A DNA stretch of 64,000 nucleotides from NCBI RefSeq assembly GCF_001905125.1, contig NZ_LWLE01000007.1, positions 1,881 through 65,880 of the forward strand, in the 5' to 3' direction. The translations under genes and the position numbers were made by a program. Position 1 is the stretch's first letter, and each line of letters opens with the position of its first letter. Below the pieces are notes generated by a model, which did not search any database, was not told the DNA's origin, and worked only from the letters and a program-made list of their open reading frames with translations. Shown here one piece after another: positions 26,803 through 35,362 of the stretch. The stretch comes from Streptomyces sp. TSRI0281 (lineage in GTDB: Bacteria > Actinomycetota > Actinomycetes > Streptomycetales > Streptomycetaceae).

Positions 26803-27384
26803 GTGAACAACACCCCGATCTCCAACGCCCTGGCTCTGCGTGCCACGGCCTCAGCCTTCGATGCCCAGCGCGGCAAACTCCCGGTCCCCGGAGACCCTCA
26901 CCGCGCACCTGACAGCGTCACCGTCGCCAGGCAGATCTCCGAACTCGGCAAAATGATCACTGCCCTGGGGGACGAGGTTCTCTTCCGTACCGCCGCTCAG
27001 GACCGGGATGCCCACACGGCCAGGGTCATCACCAGCTTCGCCGCCGCTGTAGGACCCGCCGGCGAGGCGGCATCCGCCCTCGGATCGGTGGCCCACCAGC
27101 TCTCCTTCCTGGACCAGACCGATCACCTCCGTGACCAGCCCGACGCCCTGGATGTGCGAGAAGCGGCCACCCTGGTAGTAATCGACACGCTCGATATGGC
27201 GGACACGGCGCTGCGTGAAGCCGCCGACTCCCTTCACGCCGCGTCGGCGACGGTTTCGCCTCCGCCCGTCCGGCTCCAGGCCGCCCGCAGCCGGTCCACG
27301 ACCGCAGCTTCCTCTCCCGCTCCACCTCTCGCTACCGCCCCGACAGCAGCAGCTCCCCCGACCCGGATCGCGCGGGTTCGGTGA
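26803..27384 (+). CDS. Hypothetical helical protein with conserved C-terminal tail (7)
   Basis: The GTG start follows a short gap. The 193-residue product is mainly long helices (SVTVARQISELGKMITALGDEV, EAATLVVIDTLDMADTALREA) and ends with tail core VRLQAARSRSTTA and residues RIARVR. No enzymatic motif is seen. The helices could mediate binding to another cargo protein or the coupling protein. It is adjacent to the broken methyltransferase gene, which starts almost at its stop. Confidence 0.65.
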   Translation: MNNTPISNALALRATASAFDAQRGKLPVPGDPHRAPDSVTVARQISELGKMITALGDEVLFRTAAQDRDAHTARVITSFAAAVGPAGEAASALGSVAHQLSFLDQTDHLRDQPDALDVREAATLVVIDTLDMADTALREAADSLHAASATVSPPPVRLQAARSRSTTAASSPAPPLATAPTAAAPPTRIARVR

Positions 27385-27385
27385 C

Positions 27386-28586
27386 ATGCAGACCACCATC
27401 GCGCGTCCTCCGCTGATCGGCTCGCTCTGCTCGGGGTACGGCGGGCTGGACCTCGGAGTGCGGTCTGCCCTCGGCGGCACGCTGGCCTGGCACGCAGAGG
27501 TCAATCCGGACGCCTCGCGCATCCTGGCCCGGCACTGGCCCGGGGTGCCCAACCTCGGTGACATCACGACCGTCGACTGGTCCACCGTCCCCTCGGTGTG
27601 CGTCCTGACGGCGGGCTTCCCCTGTCAAAGACGTCTCGGTCGCCGGCCGACGGGCCGGACTCAACTCCCAGACCCGCTCCGGGCTGTGGCTGCACGTGGC
27701 CCGTGCAGTCGAGGCCCTCCGACCCTGCCTGGTTGTGATCGAGAATGTGCGCGGACTTCTCACCTCACCCGCCGGTTCCCCTGGCGACGTGGAATTCTGC
27801 CCGTGGTGTCTGGGAGACGCCCCAGGCCAGCCTCCTCTGCGGGCACTCGGTGCCGTACTCGGATCCTTGGCCGACCTCCGGTACGACGCAAGGTGGCTCG
27901 TGCTTCGCGCCTCCGATATCGGAGCACCGCACCGCCGCGAGCGGACCTTCCTCGCCGCCTGGCCCGCTGAACACCCTGCTCAAGACGCCGACCAGCAACA
28001 TCGCGAAGAATGGCGGCTCGCAGCACCCCGCCAAGAGGAAGAGCGGGGGCCACGGCCCGAACCTGGCCGACGAGGTGGAGTGGCTCCTCCTGCCGACCCC
28101 GAAGGCGTCGGACGGGACCAAGGGCTCGCCCAACCAGCGTCACGGCAATGGGGACATGACCCTGCCGAGTGCGGCGGCCTCGCTGCTGCCCACACCGCGG
28201 GCCAGCGACACGGGCACCCCGGGACGCCGACCGGGCAAGGGATGGCGTCCTCCCTCGTCAGCAGTGGTTCTGCCGCTCTGGACGGAATCGACTCCGGAAG
28301 CCGGGGAGCAGGCCGGCGATGGGGCGCATACACGGCCGCCATCACCCGATGGGAGATGCTCACCCGCCCCGCGCCGCCGCCCACCGATGCGGCCGGACGG
28401 CTCCGTGCCGACTTTGTGGAGTGGATGCAGGGCCTGGAGCCCGGCTGGGTCACTGCCACTCCGGGGCTCGGACGACCGGCGCAGCTCACCGCGCTCGGCA
28501 ACGGCGTCGTTCCACAACAAGCGACTCGAGCACTGCAGTTGTTGACTCCGCCCTTCCCCCGTTGCCCTCGCTGCACGGCGGCATAG
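27386..28586 (+). pseudogene. dcm: DNA cytosine-5 methyltransferase, broken by frameshifts
   Basis: The frame opens as a C5 methyltransferase: GSLCSGYGGLDLGV (SAM motif I, about residues 11-24) and VLTAGFPCQ (catalytic Cys, near 27618). Directly after it an extra A near 27628-27630 shifts the frame. VVIENVRGLL, ASDIGAPHRRERTF, then NLADEVEWLLLPTPKASDG, then WMQGLEPGWVT and LTALGNGVVPQQA appear in successive frames. At least three shifts (about 27630, 27965 and 28310) are needed. All parts are in order, so decay is recent. It sits within the transfer region, where such enzymes often counter restriction. Confidence 0.82.
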
Positions 28587-28606
28587 CGCCTCACTACCGG
28601 GATTCT

Positions 28607-28626
28607 CCGGCCGGGCCAAATCGCGG
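28607..28626. repeat. Dispersed 20-bp motif, second copy
   Basis: It is identical to 19350-19369 and lies between the broken methyltransferase gene and the DUF4913 gene. Read on the minus strand, it continues GGAGAATCCCGGTAG, similar to the plus-strand sequence at 7181-7206. Confidence 0.5.
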
Positions 28627-28679
28627 TTCCTCCGGATCCTCTTGCCCATGTCGCCGTCCCACAGATGGAGCACGCCCCC

Positions 28680-29285
28680 ATGTCCGACACCAGCACGACC
28701 GCCCCCGGCCCCGAGCCGTTCCGCGTCCCCGACGGGGACCTTGACGACCTCGCCAGCACCCTCGCCAAGACCATGGCCGAGGTAAGGCAGCACGGAGTGA
28801 TCCTCGACCGCCTGGGCTCCGAGCCCGCTCCCGCCTCCGCCGCACTCCAGCCGACTGACGACGTTCCAGCCCCAGAGGGGGCCGACTCCGGGCAGGAGGA
28901 TGGCCCCACCTCGGTGTTCATCCTCGCCTTGGGCGGTGAGGCGTACGCCGTCGAACTCGCCGCCCTCAGCAACTGGGTGAACTACCTCTTCCTCCCGGTG
29001 TACGGCCGAGAGATCAGTACGACTCGCCCGTGGTGCCCGCAGTGGCACGAACACCCCGAGGCCGTCGCCCGGCTGCACGCCCTCTGGCTCGCGTGGCAGC
29101 AGCTCACCGATGCCGAGGCCGGCCTGTCCGGTCCTTCGACGTGGCACCGCGACCACATGGACCAGGCACTTGTTCACCTCCGTGCTCCTGACGGCCCCTT
29201 CGCCGCGTGTACGACAAGCCCGACCCGGCCCAACCATCGCGTGCTGGCCACCCCTGCGCCCGAGCAGATGGAGCTGGCGGCATGA
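28680..29285 (+). CDS. DUF4913 family protein
   Basis: The ATG at 28680 follows GGAG. The 201-residue protein has an N-terminal acidic helical part and a DUF4913-like domain (about residues 95-150: AALSNWVNYLFLPVYGREISTTRPWCPQWHEHPEAVARLHALW), a family common on actinobacterial plasmids and of unknown role. It does not end with the common tail. ATGA overlap couples it to the next gene. Confidence 0.75.
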   Translation: MSDTSTTAPGPEPFRVPDGDLDDLASTLAKTMAEVRQHGVILDRLGSEPAPASAALQPTDDVPAPEGADSGQEDGPTSVFILALGGEAYAVELAALSNWVNYLFLPVYGREISTTRPWCPQWHEHPEAVARLHALWLAWQQLTDAEAGLSGPSTWHRDHMDQALVHLRAPDGPFAACTTSPTRPNHRVLATPAPEQMELAA

Positions 29286-30049
29286 GTGACGTACTCGACT
29301 TCCACCTTGACGATCTCGGTCCTGCCAATGCGGACTCCGAATACGCAGAGCGGCAGTTCTGGGCCGGTGACCTGACGATCCTGGCTGAACACAACGCGAC
29401 TCCCAACGGATCCCACAGCTATGTCGTCGCCCACGACGGCTCGGTGACCTGGGGAGTTCCAGGCCAACCGCAGGTAGCCGCGATCAAGGTCGCGCGAGAC
29501 CTCAGCCTGAACACGTTCACCTTCGAGTTGACGTATCACGCCAACATGGCCTTCGCCCAGAACTGGTTGATCGAACACGGCTGCCCACCCGAGCGGATCA
29601 CCCAGACCGGCGGGGACCTCATGAAGCCCGCCGACGATCTCACTGCCCGGATCGAACAGCAGATCCGCGAGGCAGGCACTCGGTACGAAGTCCTCGACAG
29701 CCAGACCTCGGACTACGACCCGTGTGAGACGTGGACGTTGACCCGCGACTCCAGCGCTGCTCAGGCGCCAATTCGTGTCTTCCTCGAAGAAGGGGACTTC
29801 GGCGCCCACACCTACACGATGCGCGAGGGCGCCTTCACCGACGAGGACGCCGCCCGGCACTGGCTGGACGACCGCAGCAGCCCGTTGCCGCAGCCACCGG
29901 AATACTGCGGTGACACCACCGCACTCCGGACCCACGCTGCCCTCACCCGGTCGTCCGGTGCCTCCGCGATACCGAAGGCCGGCCTCGATGGCCACAGCGC
30001 GCCGTCGGCAGGACCGGCCCAGCGACCGAGCGCTGGGAGGTCGACGTGA
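29282..30049 (+). CDS. Two-domain hypothetical protein with conserved tail (8)
   Basis: This 255-residue protein has a first domain with ERQFWAGDLTILAEHNATP and a second with YEVLDSQTSDYDPCETWTLTRD, both beta-rich. The tail core is RTHAALTRSSGAS, and the last residues are SAGRST, less basic than in the others. It is coupled to genes on both sides. No family is identified. It belongs to the tailed series between the DUF4913 gene and the RelE-like gene. Confidence 0.66.
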   Translation: MSDVLDFHLDDLGPANADSEYAERQFWAGDLTILAEHNATPNGSHSYVVAHDGSVTWGVPGQPQVAAIKVARDLSLNTFTFELTYHANMAFAQNWLIEHGCPPERITQTGGDLMKPADDLTARIEQQIREAGTRYEVLDSQTSDYDPCETWTLTRDSSAAQAPIRVFLEEGDFGAHTYTMREGAFTDEDAARHWLDDRSSPLPQPPEYCGDTTALRTHAALTRSSGASAIPKAGLDGHSAPSAGPAQRPSAGRST

Positions 30050-30522
30050 GCCGCGCCCGCTTCGCCTTCGCCGCGCACCCGGACGCCATCGCGGATCTGC
30101 GGGAACTTCCCGACGAAATACGCGCCTTGGCGCTGCTGGAGCTTCAGAACCTGGTCCACGGAAGCGACGACTGCCTGCCGCTGAAAGGCCGCCTCGCGGG
30201 CTTCCACAAGGTCTACGTCGACCCGTCCGTCTCCTACCGCATGGTCATCCAGTTCCGCCCAGCACCGCCCACCTCGAACCACAAGCGCGAGATCTATCTC
30301 GTCGCCGCCGGTAGCCGGAAGGACTACGCGGTCTACCGCACGGCCCACCTCCGCACCGGCGCGCACCAGGACGTCGAGACAGCCTCCGCCGCCGAGGCGC
30401 GCGTGCATGCCGCTCAGTCCCGCTCACCCCACGCGGTCGACTATCCGACGGCTGTCCCGGCAACCGCTCCAGCACCTGCCCAGCCCGCTGCCCTCGCCTC
30501 CCGAAAGGCTCCCCAGCGATGA
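30046..30522 (+). CDS. RelE/ParE-fold toxin-like protein with conserved tail (9)
   Basis: This 158-residue protein starts with a GTG overlapping the previous stop. Residues 1-105 look like the RelE/ParE fold: HPDAIADLRELPDEIRALAL (helices), LKGRLAGFHKVYVDPSVSYRMVIQF (strands with the K/R-L...Y-R-M-V motif) and REIYLVAAGSRKDYAVYRTA (ending strand). No antitoxin gene of the usual small type is beside it. The added tail has core RVHAAQSRSPHA and end RKAPQR. A toxin with the tail is what an exported effector would look like, but toxicity is not shown. Confidence 0.72.
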   Translation: MSRARFAFAAHPDAIADLRELPDEIRALALLELQNLVHGSDDCLPLKGRLAGFHKVYVDPSVSYRMVIQFRPAPPTSNHKREIYLVAAGSRKDYAVYRTAHLRTGAHQDVETASAAEARVHAAQSRSPHAVDYPTAVPATAPAPAQPAALASRKAPQR

Positions 30523-31187
30523 CCGCCAACCGCACCCCCCTGGCCCGTACCGAACTGGCGGGCCTCCTCACCGATGCCGCGCAGAACGTCTCCGCGATCC
30601 TCACCGCCGAGTACCCGACGCCCGCCAGCCGCTCCTACCTGCACCCAGTGCTGGGGGCGCTGTCAGCCGGACCCGGGGTGGTCTGCGAGTTGAACGACCA
30701 GCTCGAACGGTTCTTGGTCGACGAACCACTTCCCGCCACGCCAGCAGGTCTGTTCACGCTGGCCTCCTACGCCTCCGCGCTGGGATGGCTCACCGAGTCA
30801 CTCGCGGAGCTGACCACATCGGTCGACCGGATCTGCACACGCGTAGGCATCCCCGCGGAGCCACCGGACCCGGCTCTCACCACACCCGCCATCGCAGAGC
30901 AGGACAGCGAGTTCGACTTCGCTTTCAGTGCCCTGGAGCTGGCGGCGATCCGCACCGCCGCCGAGGCCGCCGGCCTTCCGCCCGGTGACTACGTCGAGGT
31001 CCTCTCCCAGTCCCTGCTCGCCGCCTCCCGGATCACTGACGCCTGTATGGAGATCTCCAACGGCCTCCTCGAAGACGCCGCGTACGTCCTCGGCGAAGCG
31101 ACCGACCATGTCTGGACCGGCGACGGCCCGGACAGCCTGCCCACCATCGTCCGCTCGCTGTTGGCTCGGATGGATGTGGCCCAGTGA
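30519..31187 (+). CDS. Hypothetical helical protein
   Basis: This 222-residue acidic, all-helical protein (TELAGLLTDAAQNVSAILTAEYP, ALGWLTESLAELTTSVDRIC) is coupled by overlapping starts to the RelE-like gene before and the tailed gene after. It has no tail and no recognised family. Its place directly after the toxin-like gene would suit a protective or chaperone partner; no antitoxin motif is seen. Confidence 0.62.
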   Translation: MTANRTPLARTELAGLLTDAAQNVSAILTAEYPTPASRSYLHPVLGALSAGPGVVCELNDQLERFLVDEPLPATPAGLFTLASYASALGWLTESLAELTTSVDRICTRVGIPAEPPDPALTTPAIAEQDSEFDFAFSALELAAIRTAAEAAGLPPGDYVEVLSQSLLAASRITDACMEISNGLLEDAAYVLGEATDHVWTGDGPDSLPTIVRSLLARMDVAQ

Positions 31188-31858
31188 ATCCGCACGACCC
31201 GGCCAAGCGGCCCGGCGCCCACTGGGTCGCTGTGGAGTTCGGGGTCGATGACCCTTGGGCCCTGGCCGACAACCTGCCGCGCCATCACCCGCTCGATATC
31301 GTCGGTCGGCTAGTCGCCGCAACCGCCCGCGACGTCGATTCGCTCCACCGCGAACTAACCCGTGCTGCCCAAGCCGCGATCCAGATCCTTGAACCCGTTG
31401 GCCAGGGCGATCACGCCAGCCTGCGCAGCCCGAACGGGCTCCTCGGCTCCTCGGCCAACCGGATCGAGTTGCTCATTGCGCGCCGGACAGCCGCCTATGA
31501 GCAACTCACCCGGGCTATGTCGTCGTACCGCCGCATCCTGCACGACACCGAAGCTGTGCAGCCGTCAGAGGCCCCCGATCTTGGTATGGAGCCAGAACTG
31601 AACCAGGGCACGAAGGCTGGACGGGAGGCACAGCAAACCGACTTGGCCATCGCTGGTGGCCGTCAGCAGCTCACGGCGTCTGAATCTTCGCCCGCGCCCG
31701 AGGGCGAAGCCGCTCTCCGGGACGGCCAAGACGCGACATCACGGGTTACCGCCGCCCTCCAGCGCAGCCGGACCATTCCTCTCCCAGGGTGTGCCGACGC
31801 GGGCGCCCCTCCGCAATCTCTCTCCGGCACGGCGGTCAAGCCATCTCGCGTCCGCTGA
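31184..31858 (+). CDS. Hypothetical protein with conserved C-terminal tail (10)
   Basis: This 224-residue protein has an N-terminal region with WVAVEFGVDDPWALADNLPRH and a long helix (IELLIARRTAAYEQLTRAMSS). A low-complexity linker leads to tail core RVTAALQRSRTIP and end KPSRVR. The start overlaps the preceding gene. No function is recognised. Confidence 0.65.
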   Translation: MNPHDPAKRPGAHWVAVEFGVDDPWALADNLPRHHPLDIVGRLVAATARDVDSLHRELTRAAQAAIQILEPVGQGDHASLRSPNGLLGSSANRIELLIARRTAAYEQLTRAMSSYRRILHDTEAVQPSEAPDLGMEPELNQGTKAGREAQQTDLAIAGGRQQLTASESSPAPEGEAALRDGQDATSRVTAALQRSRTIPLPGCADAGAPPQSLSGTAVKPSRVR

Positions 31859-32010
31859 GTATCCGCAGGAGGAAGCCTTCCGTGTCCACCGCGATCTATA
31901 CCCGTCGCCTGGTCGAGAGCTCCAGAGCCTCCGTGCCGAACGCGCCTGCCACCTGCTTGTCGGCCGCGCCCCACGGCTCGGAACCGGCCTTCCCCCAACG
32001 GAGTTGTTCC

Positions 32011-32853
32011 ATGTCCATCCCCGTACAACCCCCCGCCTTGTCCATCGGCACGGTCGATGCCCAGCGTGTCGAGGACGCACTTTCCCTGATAGCACCGAGG
32101 TGGACCACCTGGTCGGCGCAGACCCTGGCACAGCAGGGTCACCCCATGCGTGTGCGCGACGTCGCCGCCAGGCTGCCCTTCATCAGCGAGCAACTCGTCG
32201 GCAAGCGGCTGGCCACGATGCACGCTGACGGGCTGGTGACCCGTGCCGACGACCGTCACGGGGCTCCGTACCAGCTCAGCGCATTCGGCGAATCGCTGTC
32301 CCCGGTGCACCGTGCCTTGTCGGACTGGTCCCAGGCCACCCTGTCACTCGGCAAGGTGGCCGGAGCCGAACGCGTCGAGGACGCCGCGCGGCGTCTGCAC
32401 CTTCGGCATTCGACTGCCGTGATCCAGGTCCTTGACGCGGGCGGCCCCATGCGGTTCGGCCACATCGCCGAGGAGGCCGGTCTGGACAATGGCTACACCC
32501 GGCATCGACTCAACCGACTTCAGGCCGACGGCCTGGTCGCCCGCACAGGCCCGCGCCACGGTGACCCCTACGTCCTGACCGATACCGGTCGGGCGCTGGG
32601 CGCCGTCTATGCGGCCATCGAGCACTGGAGTAACCCCGTCACCACACGGAGGGACTCCTCACCTCCGGTCCACGTCGCGGTGGCCACGCGGACCCACACC
32701 GGCATCCCGCTGGGGGCGGACAGCGTCCGAACCGCGGCGGCCCTGCGCCGGAGCACCACCGCGCCGAACACCCTCTTCAGCCATGCACCACAGCCGCAAC
32801 CGCAGGTGCCAGCGGCCGTGACCGCTCAGTCGGTCGCGGGTCGGGGTCGGTGA
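32011..32853 (+). CDS. Tandem winged-helix (HxlR-like) protein with conserved tail (11)
   Basis: This 280-residue protein carries two winged-helix domains: VEDALSLIAPRWTTWSAQTL...RVRDVAARLPFISEQLVGKRL (about residues 15-100) and VEDAARRLHLRHSTAVIQVL...RFGHIAEEAGLDNGYTRHRL (about 115-200), each ending in a wing (G-A-P-Y or G-D-P-Y). It ends with core VRTAAALRRSTTA and residues AGRGR. An upstream in-frame GTG at 31882 has a stronger AGGAGG site and would add 43 residues, so the true start is open. A DNA-binding protein with an export-like tail could be a regulator delivered to the recipient. Confidence 0.75.
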   Translation: MSIPVQPPALSIGTVDAQRVEDALSLIAPRWTTWSAQTLAQQGHPMRVRDVAARLPFISEQLVGKRLATMHADGLVTRADDRHGAPYQLSAFGESLSPVHRALSDWSQATLSLGKVAGAERVEDAARRLHLRHSTAVIQVLDAGGPMRFGHIAEEAGLDNGYTRHRLNRLQADGLVARTGPRHGDPYVLTDTGRALGAVYAAIEHWSNPVTTRRDSSPPVHVAVATRTHTGIPLGADSVRTAAALRRSTTAPNTLFSHAPQPQPQVPAAVTAQSVAGRGR

Positions 32854-32973
32854 TCCGGGTGCCGCTGAGAGCCAGCCGCGTCACCCCGTTGCCACGGCGC
32901 CCGCGTGCAGTCGAGCAGCCCGTTCCGCTGCACACGCGGGCGCGTTCCCCTCCTACGCCCCGGAGCCTCGACG

Positions 32974-33915
32974 ATGAGCACCCAGCAGCCCTACGACCAG
33001 GATCCCTACCAAGAGGTACTAATCAGCCCCATGTACCTGGCCGGCTCCAACGGGACCGGGGAGGCTGGCTTCGCCCCCGTCGCTCACTGGCCGCACCACT
33101 ACCTCGACGAGGGCCCCTGCCAGCTCCTTGTTACCTCGCCCGACCAGAGGATTCGTATCGGCTGGTTCGGCGACGACTTCGAGCTGTGGAAGATCACCGC
33201 AGCCGAGGAGGCCGTCTCCGCACCCCGCTGGATGGCAACCTTCAACCATGTCACCCCGGCCGAGATGGTCGCCGGTCTCACCACCGCTCTGGCTCATGAC
33301 TACGCCGAAGCCGATGCCTACGACGGCAACGGGCACTTTCTAGCGAGCCCGTCGTTGTACTGGGCCGACGCCGTCCGGCCACTGATCGATGCCGGCTGGC
33401 GTCGTGAGGCCGCCGAGCGCGGCACCGTCGAGATCATCGCTCCTGACGGACAAGCAGGCGTCCTGATCGACAAACGTCTCTCCGACTGGGACGACGAAGC
33501 CGTCACGTTGTGGGCCGGTCCACCGGGCTGGGGAACTCGCGCGGAGGCGGTCTTCACAGCCCGCACCCCGTCCCACTTGATCGCGGCGACGGCAGCCGTC
33601 ATGACCGATCCAGCCCCGGTGGTGCGTGAGCGGCACCAGCTCGATCGCACCATGGAGAACCTGGTCACGCTCACTCCCATCGGCCCGACCGCCCCCCGGG
33701 TTCCTCGGGCTCCGACCCCACTCGACGTGCGCCGCACTGCTGTCACCCAGGCCGTCCACCGCGCCGAGCGTTTCCCGCAGACAGCCGCCGGCCTCCGGGT
33801 CATGGCCGCCCGTAGTCGCACGGCGACTTCGGTACAGAACCGATCGAGCAATCCCGCGCGCGATCTCGGGGCCCGGCCGCTGGCCAGCCCGACGGCCCCG
33901 CGCCGGAGCCGCTGA
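32974..33915 (+). CDS. Double DUF317 protein with conserved tail (12)
   Basis: This 313-residue protein starts after GGAG. The first DUF317 unit covers about residues 18-115 (YLAGSNGTG...RIRIGWFGDDFELWKIT...TPAEMVAGLTTALAHDY). A second covers about 128-215 (SPSLYWADAVRPLIDAGWRRE...GVLIDKR...TPSHLIAATAAVM). DUF317 is an actinobacterial domain of unknown role, frequent on plasmids. The tail is LRVMAARSRTATS and ends APRRSR. Confidence 0.78.
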   Translation: MSTQQPYDQDPYQEVLISPMYLAGSNGTGEAGFAPVAHWPHHYLDEGPCQLLVTSPDQRIRIGWFGDDFELWKITAAEEAVSAPRWMATFNHVTPAEMVAGLTTALAHDYAEADAYDGNGHFLASPSLYWADAVRPLIDAGWRREAAERGTVEIIAPDGQAGVLIDKRLSDWDDEAVTLWAGPPGWGTRAEAVFTARTPSHLIAATAAVMTDPAPVVRERHQLDRTMENLVTLTPIGPTAPRVPRAPTPLDVRRTAVTQAVHRAERFPQTAAGLRVMAARSRTATSVQNRSSNPARDLGARPLASPTAPRRSR

Positions 33916-33987
33916 CCGCCCGGCTCCGGGCCTTCCGGGGCATCAGCTCTGACAGAAGCAGCACCTCCGAATGCCGGGAGTTCCGAC

Positions 33988-34476
33988 ATGCCCGACGCCA
34001 CCGCACTCGACCAGGCCACAGCCATGATCGAGAAAGCCTGGAGCCGCCCCATCGAAGCTCTGGAGTCCCTCGCGGTCCGCCGTGCGAGCGACGACCCGCT
34101 CCTGCGCGCGGCCATGCACATCCGATCGGCCCTGGTCATCACCGACAGCGCCGTGGCCGTGCACCAGGACCGTCTGCACGCCCTTACGCAGCCCGGCCAC
34201 GTGCCGGCCTTCTACGACCTGGAACGAATCACCAGCTCGGCGACCGACCTTCGCGTCGCCCAGGCGGAGAGCCGTACGTACCTGCAGGCGATCAGGCGCG
34301 TGGTCGAAGCGCGTGAAGCCGCCGCGACCGCGGACCGGGCCCCAACGGCCCGGCTGGCCCAGGCCGCTGTCGCCCGCTCCGGGCACGCTCCACCCGCCCG
34401 GAGCCAGGCGCCCGATCAGCCCGCTCCTTCGGCCGCTGTCGGCCCGTCGGTGTCCGGCCCGGGGCCACGTCGCTGA
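33988..34476 (+). CDS. Hypothetical helical protein with conserved tail (13)
   Basis: This 162-residue protein is predicted mostly helical (LDQATAMIEKAWSRPIEALESLAV, DLRVAQAESRTYLQAIRRVVEAREAA). The tail has core RLAQAAVARSGHA and ends GPGPRR. It is the last tailed gene of the series. The helical part resembles that of the gene at 26803 in length and style but not in clear sequence. Confidence 0.64.
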   Translation: MPDATALDQATAMIEKAWSRPIEALESLAVRRASDDPLLRAAMHIRSALVITDSAVAVHQDRLHALTQPGHVPAFYDLERITSSATDLRVAQAESRTYLQAIRRVVEAREAAATADRAPTARLAQAAVARSGHAPPARSQAPDQPAPSAAVGPSVSGPGPRR

Positions 34477-34479
34477 TCG

Positions 34480-34746
34480 TCAGGCGAGGTCCTCGTCGCG
34501 GTCGGCATCCCCGATGGGGGAGCCAACCGCGACGGCCAGCTCCTCCAACGTCAACTCGACGCGACGCCCATCCGCGATCCGGTCCTCCACCACCGCGCCC
34601 TCGTCTCGCCGTCCGTCGGGCTGCGCACCGACAGCCCACTGGCCGTCGGCGACCATCGCGATGTCGCCCACCGTCCACGGCCGCCCAGCAGCGCGGATCT
34701 TGCGCTCCAGCCCCGCTCCGTCCCCGTGTCTGCTCGGCTCTGTCAC
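34480..34746 (-). CDS. Possible small protein, convergent
   Basis: An 88-residue acidic frame begins MTEPSRHGDGAGLERKIRAAG and contains WTVGDIAMVADGQWAVG, which looks like real protein (alternating hydrophobic positions). Its end abuts the last tailed gene. No clear ribosome site supports it. Reverse-strand chance coding is possible. Confidence 0.4.
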   Translation of the reverse strand: MTEPSRHGDGAGLERKIRAAGRPWTVGDIAMVADGQWAVGAQPDGRRDEGAVVEDRIADGRRVELTLEELAVAVGSPIGDADRDEDLA

Positions 34747-34965
34747 CCCTGCTCCCCCTTCGGTCCCGTGCAGCCCGATGCCGCAACCCAGTTAAGACAA
34801 CCGTGTCCGCCGATCCATTCCCGGGCCACCAGCCATCTGCTGACGGCAGCCAGTTCGCCCACGGCAGACGCCGCTTCCCGGGAAGGGACTACGTACTTCG
34901 GCACACTGCATGTCAACGTACGGGTGTTGGGAAAAACCGCAGGTCAACGAAGGGATCGTCCAACC

Positions 34966-35307
34966 GTGAACGCCTCCGCCGCCCTCCTGCCCGCCGTCGT
35001 CCGCCCCGCCATGGAAGACCGCTGCTGGCTCTCCTCCGACCACTGCGCAGGCCCGGTGCTCGACCTCCTCGACGCCCTTGGCTGGTCAGTCGTCGACACC
35101 CCGGAGGCCAACGTCCACGCGACAAGCCCGGACGGCCGTGTCTACGTCGGCTGGCTCCCCGAAGACCCCGCCGCCTGGAAGCGCGGCATCGTCTGGCAGG
35201 TCCGGGTACAGCCCACCGAGGGTGACCCGTGGGTCCAGGAGTTCGGCCACTACACCCCCTCCGAGAGCGTTGCCGGTTTCCTCACCGCGCTCGTCGCCCA
35301 CCGCTGA
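34966..35307 (+). CDS. Single DUF317 protein
   Basis: This 113-residue protein with GTG start contains one DUF317 unit (CAGPVLDLLDALGWSVVDTP, YVGWLPEDPAAWKRGIVWQV, YTPSESVAGFLTALVAH), comparable to the first unit of the gene at 32974. It lacks the tail. The 219 bases before it contain no other convincing gene on this strand. Confidence 0.72.
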   Translation: MNASAALLPAVVRPAMEDRCWLSSDHCAGPVLDLLDALGWSVVDTPEANVHATSPDGRVYVGWLPEDPAAWKRGIVWQVRVQPTEGDPWVQEFGHYTPSESVAGFLTALVAHR

Positions 35308-35362
35308 CCGCGCCTCCACAACACCTGTTCCAAACGGCACCAACCAACAGGAGATTCCGACC

